In this document: positions 21,471 to 32,340 of the stretch, in pieces
Numbering within the stretch: the stretch's first letter is position 1
Layout: each line of letters starts with the position of its first letter
Origin: Ariolimax columbianus
Taxonomy: Eukaryota > Mollusca > Gastropoda > Stylommatophora > Arionidae
DNA: 64,000 nucleotides
Assembly (NCBI GenBank): GCA_036924085.1
Contig: JAVGWX010000005.1
Span: 78,280,047-78,344,046, forward strand
Direction: 5' to 3'
Notes under the pieces: generated by a model
What the model was told of the DNA's origin: nothing
The model's database searches: none
Seen by the model: the letters and a program-made list of their open reading frames with translations, nothing else
Translations under genes and position numbers: made by a program

Positions 21471-22815
21471 GTACACTACAGTCTTACCTGTACTAGGTCC
21501 CTTTCCTTTTCAAGTTTCCTAATATTGTTCTAATATTTCCCAACCTGTAATATAACTTTATTCCTTATTGAATATTCCCATGTGGATGACTCTTCATTTA
21601 GACTATCTGGTCTAAAATCTACATTTTTTACATTAAACTATGATTAATACAATCTGCCAGCTCTAAGGCCAAAATCATTTCTAAATCTGATTTCAATATC
21701 TACCTCAACCTCTGATGAGACCCTGCTGCATATTTATAGTATTTACAGCTTGATCATACTCTAAATCAAGTTCTTAGCATGTTAAAATTAGTCATTTATA
21801 CTCTCACATCCCAGAATCAGAATAGTCTAGTCTAGAGCAGAGCCAAAAACGTGGCCTTGCCTGTTACCAATTTTGAATTAGCTAGACATCTTAGTCTAAA
21901 CACAACAACAGCAAATATAAATATGATCAGTTGTATAATACAGTATATCCATATACAATACATAAATCATTAAATGCCTGCTGTAAATCACTAAATGTGT
22001 GCACTTGTTAAATCACCAATTTTATTAAAATCACGTCCAAAGATTTCAATTTGAATTTACCTTGTGGAAAAGTGCATGTCCATAATAAAATAAAAACAAT
22101 TTAAAGATTGTCTCCGTTCTCCTTCATCATGTGTAGGTTCTTCTTCCTGCCTGTGTTTTTTGTGTTATTGAGTGTGACTGTATTAGTGTATGCTTGAGTT
22201 TTGAAAACCTTGTTATTTGTAATCCTATGATCATCACTTGTTGTTCCCCAATTCTGGTTGCCCCAACATATTCCCGAACGCTAAATTTTCTGCGACCCAA
22301 AAAGAGACTCGTCATGGTTGCTTCACTAGACATGCAGTTGCACAGTTGTCAAAGTCATATTTTTGGGGTTATCGGCGCAATGATATCAAGTTCTTTCACG
22401 ACTAAACCGTACCTTGGGCTTGGCCTTGCTACCATTTAAAAATGCTTTTCCTCCCCCTAAATGCTAGAATTAACTAGAAACTTATCAAGCAAGTTGCTAA
22501 AATTACAATTGATCTATGCTATAATTATATTAAATATAGTAAGATCTATTTTAGTGCAAATATGTTGAGTTAGTTACTCTCATCTAGTCAGCATTAGCAG
22601 TAAATAACTAAAAAAAGTAAAACTCTGGCCCATAATAATTTACATTCACACTGACTGACTGAGTCTCACTGACTTACCCGTAAGTAATGTGATGTTCCTT
22701 GCACTTGTATTAATTGTGTCACTACTCTTGCAGTTCTAAATTACATAGTGGAATTGTTCTTGTTGCTCTCAACGCCTCTGTTCTGAACATGTTCAATTTC
22801 GTCACTCCTTCGCAT
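21471..22815. other. Unassigned stretch
   Basis: Possible 5' extension of the L2/CR1-like copy up to about 21900, but no motif can be read there. A GC-richer patch at 22120-22440 has open frames on both strands (68 and 81 codons) with no recognisable family. Confidence 0.4.
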
Positions 22816-22819
22816 TCGA

Positions 22820-23170
22820 CAAATAACCGGCACTCAAGGGTAGAGTTCACTCTCCCACGTTTGGAAGCAAATTTTGGACACGTAGCACGTAGACCAGAAA
22901 CTGTTTGTCATAATGTGGTCCTCAGACATCCACCATGGTGGTGTCAGTGTGAATATTGTGCATTAGCTGAAAAAGACATAACTTCTTGCTGAAAACAATA
23001 GTGGAAGGAAATGTGAAAAACAAACAACGCTATGTGGGAGGATAACTCAAGAGATGGTCTACCAAATTATATCATTAAATCAAAAGACTGAGAATATTGG
23101 AAATCTATTTCAGTCGACCTTCGACGTGGAGTTGACACCAGAACTAAACTGACCACACTCACTTAATGAA
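22820..23170 (+). mobile_element. LINE 3'-end fragment
   Basis: The plus strand reads FGHVARRPETVCHNVVLRHP followed, in shifted frames, by basic residues and an EYWKSISVDLRRGVDTR segment, the usual ending of RTE-like ORF2. Only the extreme C-terminus is present. Confidence 0.6.
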
Positions 23171-23409
23171 GTTACACACATTGTTATTCGGCTGCCCGAA
23201 CGGTTTGGCTGTCGGTCTTTGACCACGAGAACATACATTCACAACCTTAGAGGTACCATTTTTAAAAAAATACCTAGCCTGTACAGTGCGTGGTGACTTA
23301 ATGGGTAAAATATAGAATCTTGCCCCCTTCCCCACCTCCCAGTAGATCTCAGCAAATGGGAATAAACACTATAGGGGTAGACAGACATACATTATTATAA
23401 ATGCTATTG

Positions 23410-23740
23410 CAGTTAGTTGCCCATCGCTAAAAGCGATGGCGACATCATCAGACGGTTTTGTCGTGATGATGTATGTTGCGCTGTATTTTAATCATAGTGA
23501 GGAAGAGCCTGCGCTGGTCATTAATCTCACTCTCTGTCCCGAGCTATTTTGGGCCAGTGGCAAGACTTAAGACGAGACGACTGGAGATAACTCTGGATGC
23601 AGACACTCTGGTTCCACCTTCCTTGAGACCAGGGGTCGCTTGAAACCTACGAGGCTATATCGCCCACCGTTTCCGTTCATCGCTTTGAGAAACGAGTGCC
23701 TTACTTCTCGCCCACAGCTAATGATGTAGCGTAATTCTTA
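23410..23740 (-). repeat. Family E repeat, copy 2 (LINE 3' end)
   Basis: Second copy of the 19160-19470 repeat, bordered on the left by an ATTATTATAAATG-type simple run and TTAGTTGCCCATCGC. Better preserved and more GC-rich than copy 1, hence probably younger. Confidence 0.7.
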
Positions 23741-23984
23741 CTATATTGTACATGTGTTAAGTTGTAAAAAGTTTTTGAAAAATACACACAGCTGAGGCCA
23801 ATATTTCTCGGTTGCAATGAGGTATATGTGGGATTTTGTTAATTTTAATAGCAAAGGACGTGATGTGTTCAACTATCAAACCAATGATTTCTGGGAGAGG
23901 AAAAAGATTAAAATTTCAGGCTACGTGAAACATTTTGATCCCACCTCACGTCCTCGCTGGTCTCCGCGGAAACAATCTGTGTCT

Positions 23985-24540
23985 CCAGAGATCCTCAACA
24001 ATAGCGCTCCAGTGGCTACCCTCATATTGCGGAATCACGGGAAACGAGAGAGCTGATGCTCTGGCAAAAGATGGCAGCAAAAAGGCACAATTTAATCATC
24101 GAGTACCATACAGAGAAATCAAGAACATCATCAGAAATCAGTATATACACCAATGGAGAGAAGACAGAAACATAAGCAGTACACCAGACCCAATTCACCA
24201 ACTCAAAAGAAATCAACAAACTACCTTATTTCGCCTGAGAACTGGACACTGCAGACTACTAGAACATCTATACCGACTGAAGATCTCACACACCGATGAG
24301 TGCCCATGTGGAACAGGATGCCAGAACCCCGAGCATATTCTACAGGAATGCCCAATCTATAGGGAAATGAGATGCCAGACCTAGCCAGAGGGTGCGGAGC
24401 TGAAACAAAAGCTGTGGGGCAGCCGCTCCGACCTGGTGAAGACTACAGACTTTATCATGGCGACTGGCCTGCAGATATAGCACGACCAAGTGAAATCTCA
24501 GGGTCGGGCGCATTAAAATTGGTCCAATAATTTAGAAGAA
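23985..24540 (+). mobile_element. Jockey-like LINE, RNase H domain and C-terminal zinc knuckle
   Basis: The plus strand reads ALQWLPSYCGITGNERADALA, the RNase H C-terminal signature (WxPxHxGIxGNExAD) with Tyr/Cys where His is usual. It continues into LFRLRTGHCRLLEHLYRL and CPCGTGCQNPEHILQECP, a Cys/His knuckle found after RNase H in jockey-type elements. One stop (24382) separates it from a KLWGS...FIMATGL ending. The 5' part, including RT, is absent. Confidence 0.88.
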
Positions 24541-25455
24541 TTGGTCCATGTGATTTAACCGAATTCAAAGGGTGCGCCCTTTTAGCACGTTTGAGAAGCA
24601 CTCTTATGTCATCGTACCCTAGGACTTGCTTGCACGTACACCATTCTATTGATTTAATACATCAGAGTCTGTATTATTTTGGTTGTGTAATTAAAAGTTC
24701 TTGTGCCGTAAGTTGGCTGTCCGTAATTATCATGTATTTTTTTTAATCCTTTTGTAGACTCACTCATTGAACGAATGGGAAATCCATATTTGTTTCTTAA
24801 TTAGCATCGTTTATTAGAAAAGATATTTCATCCAAAACAAATTTCTGCAGTCAACTGACAATGTTTCGACTGTACATTTTTCGAAATTGCTATATTCTAG
24901 CTCAATTTGCATTGTTTCCCCGCGTTTGTCTTAATTAATTACTGCTATAGTTGAGTTGCCACTAGGTTGTTCTTGTTGAGCTGTTCGCTCTTATACAGTC
25001 AATGGCAAGTTGAAGAATGTGTAGGTGTTTAGTAGCTGGTGAGTGATTGCTGAGGTGCCCGGCAATAACGTTTGTTTGTTTTTCTTTCTGTGGCGAACCA
25101 TGGGCAAGCGAGCGAGCAACACAAACGTTGGATTGTCTCATGTGGAAGGGTATAGTTGCGGCAGCTAGGTTCATGTGTTGAATCTAACCTGCTTATGTAT
25201 TTGTTAAGTCTGATATGTTCTGTCATAAGTTGGAAGATTATGCTATGTTCCCTATGTTGACGTTTGTTGATGTTATTTTTGGTTGATGGACCCTTCCGTG
25301 CATCGGTTCAGCCATCCTTCTTTGAAGTTTTGAAGTCTGTTTTGCTGTTTGCATGCTGGCTGACGTGTTTATCGGAATCTGTCTGCTTTCTCATTGCCTG
25401 CTTTGTCTATATGTTCTGTAAATTCACTAGACATCGTATTTGATGTGTGTATAAT
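24541..25455. other. No recognisable feature
   Basis: Moderately AT-rich; no repeat family or coding signature identified. Confidence 0.45.
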
Positions 25456-25459
25456 AATA

Positions 25460-28190
25460 ATAGTTGTCCAAGCGAAGATGGCGACAGCATCAGACTATTT
25501 CTGTGAAATGTGTTGTCTTTTGGCTATAAAGACCGATTCTAAAACGGCATACCCTGCCACATTCAGGCCACACATGCGGGGAGCCGGCAGTGGAATATTG
25601 CTTTTTTTTGGGCAGCACACTTTGGCTGAGTCTCCACGATTGCCGTACTTTCTGCAATCTGAGAAACTTCAGTGATACTAGCTCGTCAGGTGGTAGGGCT
25701 ATTTTCAAGCATCTTACAGGAGGTGACGTCATATTGAAGCATTTCACTTTCAAGGAGTCTCTGTAGCGTATCTTCTGCCTTCTTGGTGCGCGTCTGCCTG
25801 TTTCGAGCTCAAAGTATAACAGCTGTCTGAGGATGCAATCGTATGGCATGCGAACAATATGTCCGGTTCATCGTCAGGTCAGGTCATCCCGTAACCGATG
25901 AGGTCGTTGGGGCACACGTAAAAACATCATCACAACACCACGCCACCCTTCTCAGTCAGCGGCCGCTGCCTGTGCCTCTTCTGGTCGGAGATTGGTCCAT
26001 TCTTTTATGTTGTCCTCCCACCTCCTTTTGGGGCGGCCTCTTCGTCTTCTGCCTTATACATTTCCGTGGAGGATCGTATTTGCAAGGCCATTTGATTTCG
26101 ATATGTGACCGTACCAAGCGAGTTTCCTTTTTTTGACAGTTGCCAAGAGGTCTTCAAAAGGCCCTATTGCTGTTGTAAGTTCATCGTCTCTGAACCGATT
26201 TGAGAAATGTATAGATGCTCAATATGTTAGTATTGCTAAGAATTTCAGAATTAGGAACTTTGTCCTGATCATGAGCAGCCTACGCAGAAATCTCAAGTGA
26301 AATCTATTGAGCTGCCTGGCTTGTCTGCTTTACGCTGTCCATGTTTCACGGGCATGCAGTGTGGATAGTACCACAGCATGATAAATTTGTATCTTGGTGG
26401 CAACACTGATGCCTTGTCGGTTCCAGACATTTGCTTGGAGCCTCCCTAACGCCTTAGCAACCCTATTATTGATCTTGCCGTCGATATTCGTCTTATCGAG
26501 TTAGTTTACTGCCTTTATATGTGAAGCTAGCGACTGCCTGGATACGTTGGTTTTGTACAGTAAAGTAAGTTTGGTTAGATGTACAGCTCTTAAGGGGCAG
26601 GCTGGAAGAGTACCTCCGTTTTCCTAAAGTTGATCATGAGACCAAACTTAATGCATGCCGCCGAAAACTCCATCATGGTGGACTGCATATCTTTTTCTGA
26701 GCAAGTGTTGAGGGCGCAATCGTCCGCAAATAGGAGATCTAGGATTGTGGTCTCGCGAGCCTTGGTGTTGGATTTCAGGCGCCTCGAGATAAACAGCTGA
26801 CCCTGTGTCCTGTACCTGATGTGCATGTCAGCAGCAGCGCCATGGACAGCATCAATGAGCATTGCTGCAAAGACCATACTAATGAGTGTCGGTGCCAGCC
26901 CCTAAATCCTGTTTGACACCGGTGGTGATTAGGAATCCTACAGACAATTCTCCCTCGTGCAGTACACGAGCCATCATGAAATTGACAGACAATCGCAATT
27001 AATCTGCAGGGGTAGTCAAACTTGACCAGAGTCTATCTCTATTGGCGGCGTGAAAGGCTTTGGTCAGATCGACAAAAAAACTGTGTACATGTGGCAATTC
27101 TGTTCTTGACATTTTTCTTGTAGTTGACGTGCTTCATATAGCATGTCAACTGTCCCACGACCTGTACGAAAGTCACACTGGCTCACAGGGAGTAAATCCT
27201 CCTGAAGGTGATCATTTTTGCTTTTGAGCAAGACTAGGGCCATACTTTTGCCTGCGATTAACAGCAGAGAGATACCCTTGTGATTGAAGCAGGATTGACG
27301 GTTGTCCTTATGCTTATACAGGTGTACTTCTTCTTCTTCTTCGTTCGTTCTCAATCTCCCACTACCAAACCCTGAAAGGGCTTAAGTAGCAGAATGTAGT
27401 CCAGAGAACGGAATGCGTTGTGTCGTAGTTTACAACTTGGCTGCGATATTTGAACCTTTCGGTCCAACACATCCGACTTCAGAATGCATTTTTTGAGTAC
27501 CGGGTTAGCATTCCCTCTTCGATCCGTTCTCCTTTGCCAGTCTGCCCTGCTGTAGCCTGTTATCCAGGATCACCGCATGGAGGTGTAGAAGGGTCTTGGC
27601 AGCTATGGTTCGCTGGCCCTGACGCTAGCAGTCAGCTATGGGTCGCTGACCACTGCAGCTCAGCATCTTGATCCCATACAGGTGTACAATTTTGGCATCC
27701 TTCGTATCCTGTGAAACTGTATCGGTTTATCAAATACAACGAAAGAGTGTTGTCAGATAATGATGAAGCACATGATCCCATGCATGGAAAATCTCTGCCG
27801 GGATGGAATCAGAACAGGGAGCCTTGTCTTTGGACATCGAGCTGATAGCCTTCCTGACCTCTGCCTAGGTGGGCTCAAGGTCAAGCCTCTGGTTATTAAT
27901 AGTAGCTTGTGGCATGCGAGCTATGGCGTGTGCGCTGATAATGGACGGACAGTTAAGAATGGCGTCAAATGATCCGCCCAAAACCTGAACTTTGTCGGTC
28001 ATTAGCGCCATGTCGCCTGCACTAAGAACAGGAGATAAGTGAAGCGACGTTGGGCAGGAAACCGCTTTCAGTGCACAATAAAATCGCCTCGATTCATTGG
28101 CATCAGTATACCACTGAATCTTCACCGCCTTGTCGTGAAGTAAGGTATCCTAGTAGGACCCTGAGTCTGTGTGTATATTGTCGACAGCCT
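25460..28190 (-). mobile_element. RTE-like LINE, about 2.4 kb of ORF2 with a SINE inserted
   Basis: On the minus strand from 28125: a YTDANESRRFYCALKAV segment, SPVLSAGDMALMTDK, then (after the SINE) VHLYKHKDNRQSC, GISLLLIAGKSMALVLL and SQCDFRTGRGTVDMLYEARQ at 27354-27064. LDLLFADDCALNTCSE with the intact catalytic FADD lies near 26720. The element ends with MPYDCILRQLLYFELETGRR (25849) and a CGRVCRFRIGLYS zinc-finger remnant (first Cys is Trp) before an ATT-rich tail at 25460. Stops interrupt it throughout. Residues between the RT and the tail are poorly readable. Confidence 0.85.
27328..27675 (-). mobile_element. SINE family B, long form, complete, 12-bp TSD
   Basis: A 348-bp insertion flanked by identical ATACAGGTGTAC at 27316-27327 and 27676-27687. 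On the minus strand it starts GGGATCAAGATGCTGAGC and ends in (GAA)n. It splits the RT-linker region of the host LINE between the VHLYKHK block and the segment before it, proving that the LINE was already in place. This copy gives the cleanest borders for the family. Confidence 0.92.
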
Positions 28191-28560
28191 AAGTCAATTT
28201 TGTAACTTCTTTGTTGTTAGTTTGAACGTATGTACCTAGTGCCTGCAGAGTCAGTAGTGAATCAGCGAAGACTATAATACAGGGTAGCTTTTCATTTCCT
28301 TGTCTGAATTGCGCGAGTATTACATGGGTGGGGATGTTTATTGCTGCTTTTCAGTTCTCTACACGCTTCACATAATTCTAATGTATTACCATTTTTTATA
28401 CTTTATCAAAGCTCCCAGTTCGGCGTTTATAGTGACCTTAAAAACAGAGACGTCTGTATATTCATGTATTATAGTGTTAGGGTAGCTGTCTACCGCTTCC
28501 ATGTTTGCTGTCTTTATTTTCGTTGGTTTGACTTCTCTTGTCATTGCACCTTTCAAAAGT
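28190..28560. other. No recognisable feature
   Basis: Open frames on both strands (28300-28562 plus, 28386-28688 minus) lack signatures; the minus one runs into the inverted repeat. Confidence 0.45.
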
Positions 28561-28562
28561 AG

Positions 28563-28656
28563 GGCTCCACAAATACGAGAAATAACAGCGATGTCAAAAG
28601 AGCTTATTACTTTAGGCTCTTTTGACATCGCTGTTACTTCTCGTATTTGTGGAGCC
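28563..28656. repeat. Near-perfect inverted repeat: 41-bp arms, 12-bp loop
   Basis: Left arm 28563-28603 and right arm 28616-28656 are reverse complements with a single mismatch (A at 28584 faces C at 28638 where T would pair) and a 12-nt spacer. As RNA it would form a long hairpin on either strand. The arms match no other repeat here. Confidence 0.95.
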
Positions 28657-29400
28657 ATAAGGTAATTAATATTAGTTCTTAACTTCAAGTTCAGTCACCA
28701 GTAAATTTGCAGTGTACATTTTATTTTTGACGTGCATATTTTTAAAAGAAATATATCATTTTCGAATATTTGTAAAACTAGTCCATGGGTATGTCAGTTT
28801 CTCAATTATTTGTAAAACTAGTTCATAGGTATATCAGTATCTCAAATATTTCAACTGAGGAGACAAAATGAGAATATAAGTTGTCCGCAGTCCATATGTT
28901 GTCGTTTGAGCTAATCGTATTGAGTTCTTCACTATTGACGATTTGTATCTGGTAGCAAGTTATATTGGCTCTTCTTGTATCAGGATAAGTTCTAAGGAGT
29001 GTAGATCTGGGACCTCCTGGTTGTAGATCAACGGTAGGATTCTCAGCAGACTCACCACGAAGGGTATCACTACACAGAACCCCACTTTGTTGGCCAGGCT
29101 GCTGTAACACATACTGGTTAATGTTCGTACAAGATTTGGAGTGTTGGTCAGTATATTGTAATTGTCCCTGGCGTTCACCACAGGTAGCGGGACAAAAACT
29201 GGTATTTTGAAATTACTTGTCGAAAAATTGAACTTGCATTTACTTGACTTTTTCCTTTCCGCTTGTGTTGTTAAGCCAGGTGGGGAGCTGACGTGTCTAT
29301 GTGTAATACTAAGTGTATTACTTCGGTTGTTTTAAGCCCATCTGGTGTTAGGATTTATGTTACACTATCTATCGATCTGCCTCATGTTGTTCACTGAGTC
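28657..29400. other. Unassigned stretch with a local duplication
   Basis: A duplicated block of about 45 bp (ATTTGTAAAACTAGTYCATRG at about 28767 and 28809) follows the hairpin. A somewhat GC-richer part at 28870-29230 has overlapping minus-strand frames (73 and 95 codons) that I do not recognise. Confidence 0.5.
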
Positions 29401-29610
29401 ACTGTCAACTCATTCGCTGTGCTGCATCTTCCGCCCCTAACTTGTTCAGAACAAGACATGCAGACCACCAAGGATTCGTTTTCAGCTTCATGCACTAATT
29501 CTGGTTGCAAGGTCAACACAAAGAATGCAGAGGCAATGTTGCAACCAACTGCACCCAGAAAGTGTTATCACGAACCAAACATAACTACAAGGCAAGTGTC
29601 TCCAAACGGT
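29400..29610 (+). mobile_element. Short LINE RT fragment
   Basis: The plus strand reads SEQDMQTTKDSFSASCTNSG and EPNITT, matching the segment after the FADD box in the 25.4-28.2 kb LINE (SEKDMQSTMMEFSAACIKFG). It is a different, oppositely oriented copy. Confidence 0.7.
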
Positions 29611-29839
29611 AGTTTTGCACAGTGCATTTTTTTGTGTGCAGAAAATAAAGTTGGGTATACTGTTTTTGTTGGATTTGGTGTATGTGTGTGTTAGGTAGGG
29701 TCATGTATTTCAATTTCAACACTGTAGGATTAAAGCCAAGTTAATTTTAATCATTTTGGAATATTGTAGATTTATGTTTAATGGAAGAAACAATATTTAA
29801 CAATACTTACCGTAATTGAACAATATTTATCATCATCAT

Positions 29840-30045
29840 CAGTTCATTGAGGCCCCATTACTGCAGTTTGTCGAACTAGTTCACGCCATACATCTCAATT
29901 TTTCGCCAGGGTATTAGTTTCAGCTATAGACCTTCCTGTCCACTCTTTTATATTGTCCTACCATCTCTTTTTCGGTCTCCTCTCCCATGCTTTCCAGGCA
30001 CAGTGCCTTGCAGGACGGTCTTGGTCAGTCCCACTGATTGGGATA
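29840..30045 (-). mobile_element. LINE 3'-end fragment
   Basis: The minus strand reads RPARHCAWKAWERRPKKRW with a following DNIKEW-like stretch, the RG(R)PxxRWxDNIxxW tail of RTE-like ORF2. It ends at a (CAT)n run near 29830. Confidence 0.65.
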
Positions 30046-30047
30046 TA

Positions 30048-30163
30048 TTTTTTTCTTTTTTGCGTTATCCTTATTTCTCTATTCCCCAAGATGGTGTGCA
30101 TTGCACTGCGGTTTTTATTTTGCACCTGTCCGCACAGTGCATCCGACTCCGGCATGCATTATA
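30048..30163 (-). mobile_element. SINE family A, 5'-truncated
   Basis: The plus strand shows a T-run, GCGTTATCCTTATTTC, CCCCAAGATGGTGTGCATTG and GCATCCGACTCCGGCATGCA. This is the body and tail of SINE A in antisense; the tRNA-like head is missing. Confidence 0.8.
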
Positions 30164-31270
30164 GTCAATAGGTTTTTATACTGACCTAATGCCTTTCATA
30201 CAATCCCAAGAAATATTTATAATGAACTCAAAATGTGCGTCATGTCAGCATAATCTTCAACGTATCGATATTTATCTTTACTTTTTGTATCAAAAGCTGG
30301 GTGGTGTACTAAGAGTAACCACTATTCAACACATTTTGTTGGGACGAGCCGACATAGAGATGTCCCATCAACCTTGATGCACATCACTGCCGGTATTGTC
30401 TTAGACAACAACGAAGAGTTACGGTACTTATAAGGTTCATCTGTGGAAAAATCCCATACACATTCACTTGAAGAGATTGTAATGATATCCAGGGTGTTTA
30501 TGAATTACACAATTCATCTGGATTCTTTTTTTCATCCAGGTATTCTCTGAAACTCTGTATCATCTTTCATTCATTCAAACGACAGCATCTAGACAAATTT
30601 ATTATTTCACGTTCCCCAAATATCAAATGGTTTTGTATGTCTTCAGTACACTGTTTCAGTCGGGCAGGTCAATCATCATCTTCATCGTCAAGTAATCTCT
30701 TTTCTAGTGAAATGTTTCCAGTTCTCATAAATTTTTGTGGAAATAGAAATCCTTTGGGAAATTAGAGAATTGGCAGCAATGATGACTTTATAATATTGTC
30801 CAGGATAAATCTGCCTGATGGGGCTCGAAAGCCTAGGAAGGCAGATCATCTAGGAGAAGGAAAACCATCTGAAGCCTTCCAACCGACGATGTGCGAAGAA
30901 GCACACACAATGAGGATACAATGCCTTATCCTAGTGCAAGGAAAGACAACCTCAGCTGAGTGTTGTGGCAAGACAGACCAGGCCCTTAGCTTTGGTTGGT
31001 GGCTGGTCTAGGAGTGAAGCCCAGACATGTGAACAGATGGAGCATGGTTCTGCTGATCCGGCAGCTTCTGCAGCTTGCCTTGTTCCAAATGTATTGGTAT
31101 CACCTTTCCCTTGGAGTAAACAAGGCAGATCGAGAGAGGGACCATACTGCATGGGCAATACATGTTCTCTATATTTCTGCCCGGGCTTTGTACTAATAGC
31201 ACAATTAACTATTGTCTGACAAGACGAGAAGAACCAATGATTGATTGATCTTCAAATATTTGAGTACGAC
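30164..31270. other. Unassigned stretch, probable repeat at 30800-31230
   Basis: The part beginning GATGGGGCTCGAAAGCCTAG is GC-richer and looks like an interspersed repeat, but I see no second copy in the window. No gene recognised. Confidence 0.4.
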
Positions 31271-31274
31271 AATT

Positions 31275-31425
31275 TTGACGAAGACGGATTTGTTGGAGCA
31301 AAAGGTGCAAATATCGCAGCCAAGCCGTAAACTTGCGACACGCCTTCCGTTCTCCAGACTATATCCTTGCAAAGCCATTTTTAGGGCTTGGTAGCGGGAG
31401 TTTGATAACAAACGAAGAAGAAAAA
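31275..31425 (+). mobile_element. SINE family B, short form, diverged
   Basis: Sense orientation: GACGAAGACGGATTTGTTGG...GGGCTTGGTAGCGGGAG and an (AAG)n tail. More diverged than the copies with clear TSDs; no TSD found. Confidence 0.75.
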
Positions 31426-31489
31426 GCTGCACCTGAAAATTCATCACAGTTGTTTACTAGCTTCATGATGACAGGTTGGCTTGTGTATT

Positions 31490-32340
31490 GAGTGATGGTG
31501 ACAACAGGGCAGTGTGCTGGCATTCTATTCTTTCCATTCCGACTGAAATCACACTGGGCGATTACACTTCATGAGATTTGCAATTATGACTTCCATACTT
31601 TTCCAACACTCTTCAGCATGGTATTTGCTGCTATGCTGGCTGTGGTAAACAGCTATGACACTGGCATGCATACAAGAAATAGAACGGTTGGGCAGCTGTT
31701 AAAATCTAGAATCGAAAAGAAGGTCCAACACAAAGTGTAAAAGTGTATTCTTCTTCGTTTGTTCACAATCTACCGCTACCAAGTCCTGAATAGGGCTTTG
31801 CAATAAGCAGGATGTAGTCCGGAATGCGTTGTGTCGCTAGTTTACAGCTTGACTGCAACATTTGTACCTTTCGGTCCGGACATATCCGTCTTTGGCAGGG
31901 CAACCATCTAAGATATCATTGCTGATGAGTGTGCCATTAATACGCACTCGGAAAAGGACATGCAGACCACCATGAGCTTTCAACAGTATGCACTTTTTTA
32001 TTACCATCAATACACAAAAACCGTGAAGTCCTACCATGAACATTTACAAGCAGTTCATAGCTTTACCTATATTGGTAGTATCCTCACCAGAGAAGCGAAT
32101 GTAGACAGACCCACAACAGGATCGTCAAAGTAAGTGCTACTTTAAGAAGACTTGGTTTGGGACCGGCAAGGAATCAGCGTTTCCACCAAGATGCTAACCA
32201 TTGTGCTACCACACGTCTACACGCAGACGAAACAAGGACAGTTTATAGCAGGCATGTAAGGAAACTCAAACCATTTCCATGTGAGCTGTCTCCACATGTG
32301 ATGTCACAGTGCCTACTTTTCAAACATATTGATCTGTTGA
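31490..32340 (+). mobile_element. RTE-like LINE fragment interrupted by a SINE
   Basis: The plus strand reads TLFSMVFAAMLAVVNSYDTG and a RNRTVGQL segment, the RT region just before the FADD box in the 25.4-28.2 kb family. A family-B SINE (31748-31900) replaces the catalytic box region. The frame then continues with SEKDMQTTMS-like and SFTYIGSILTREANVDRP, the post-RT block. Confidence 0.75.
31748..31900 (-). mobile_element. SINE family B, short form, inside a LINE
   Basis: Antisense copy: TTCTTCTTCG...CACAATCTACCGCTACCAAG...CATATCCGTCTTTGGCAG. It lies between two consecutive parts of a LINE RT frame; no clean TSD seen. Confidence 0.75.

Noticed and set aside
22127..22439. Overlapping frames on both strands as a small gene
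   Set aside because: Frames of 68-81 codons on both strands with no splice sites or family; probably an unclassified repeat.
28823..29181. Overlapping minus-strand frames as an unknown gene
   Set aside because: Two different frames overlap over the same DNA and neither shows motifs, so coding status cannot be supported.
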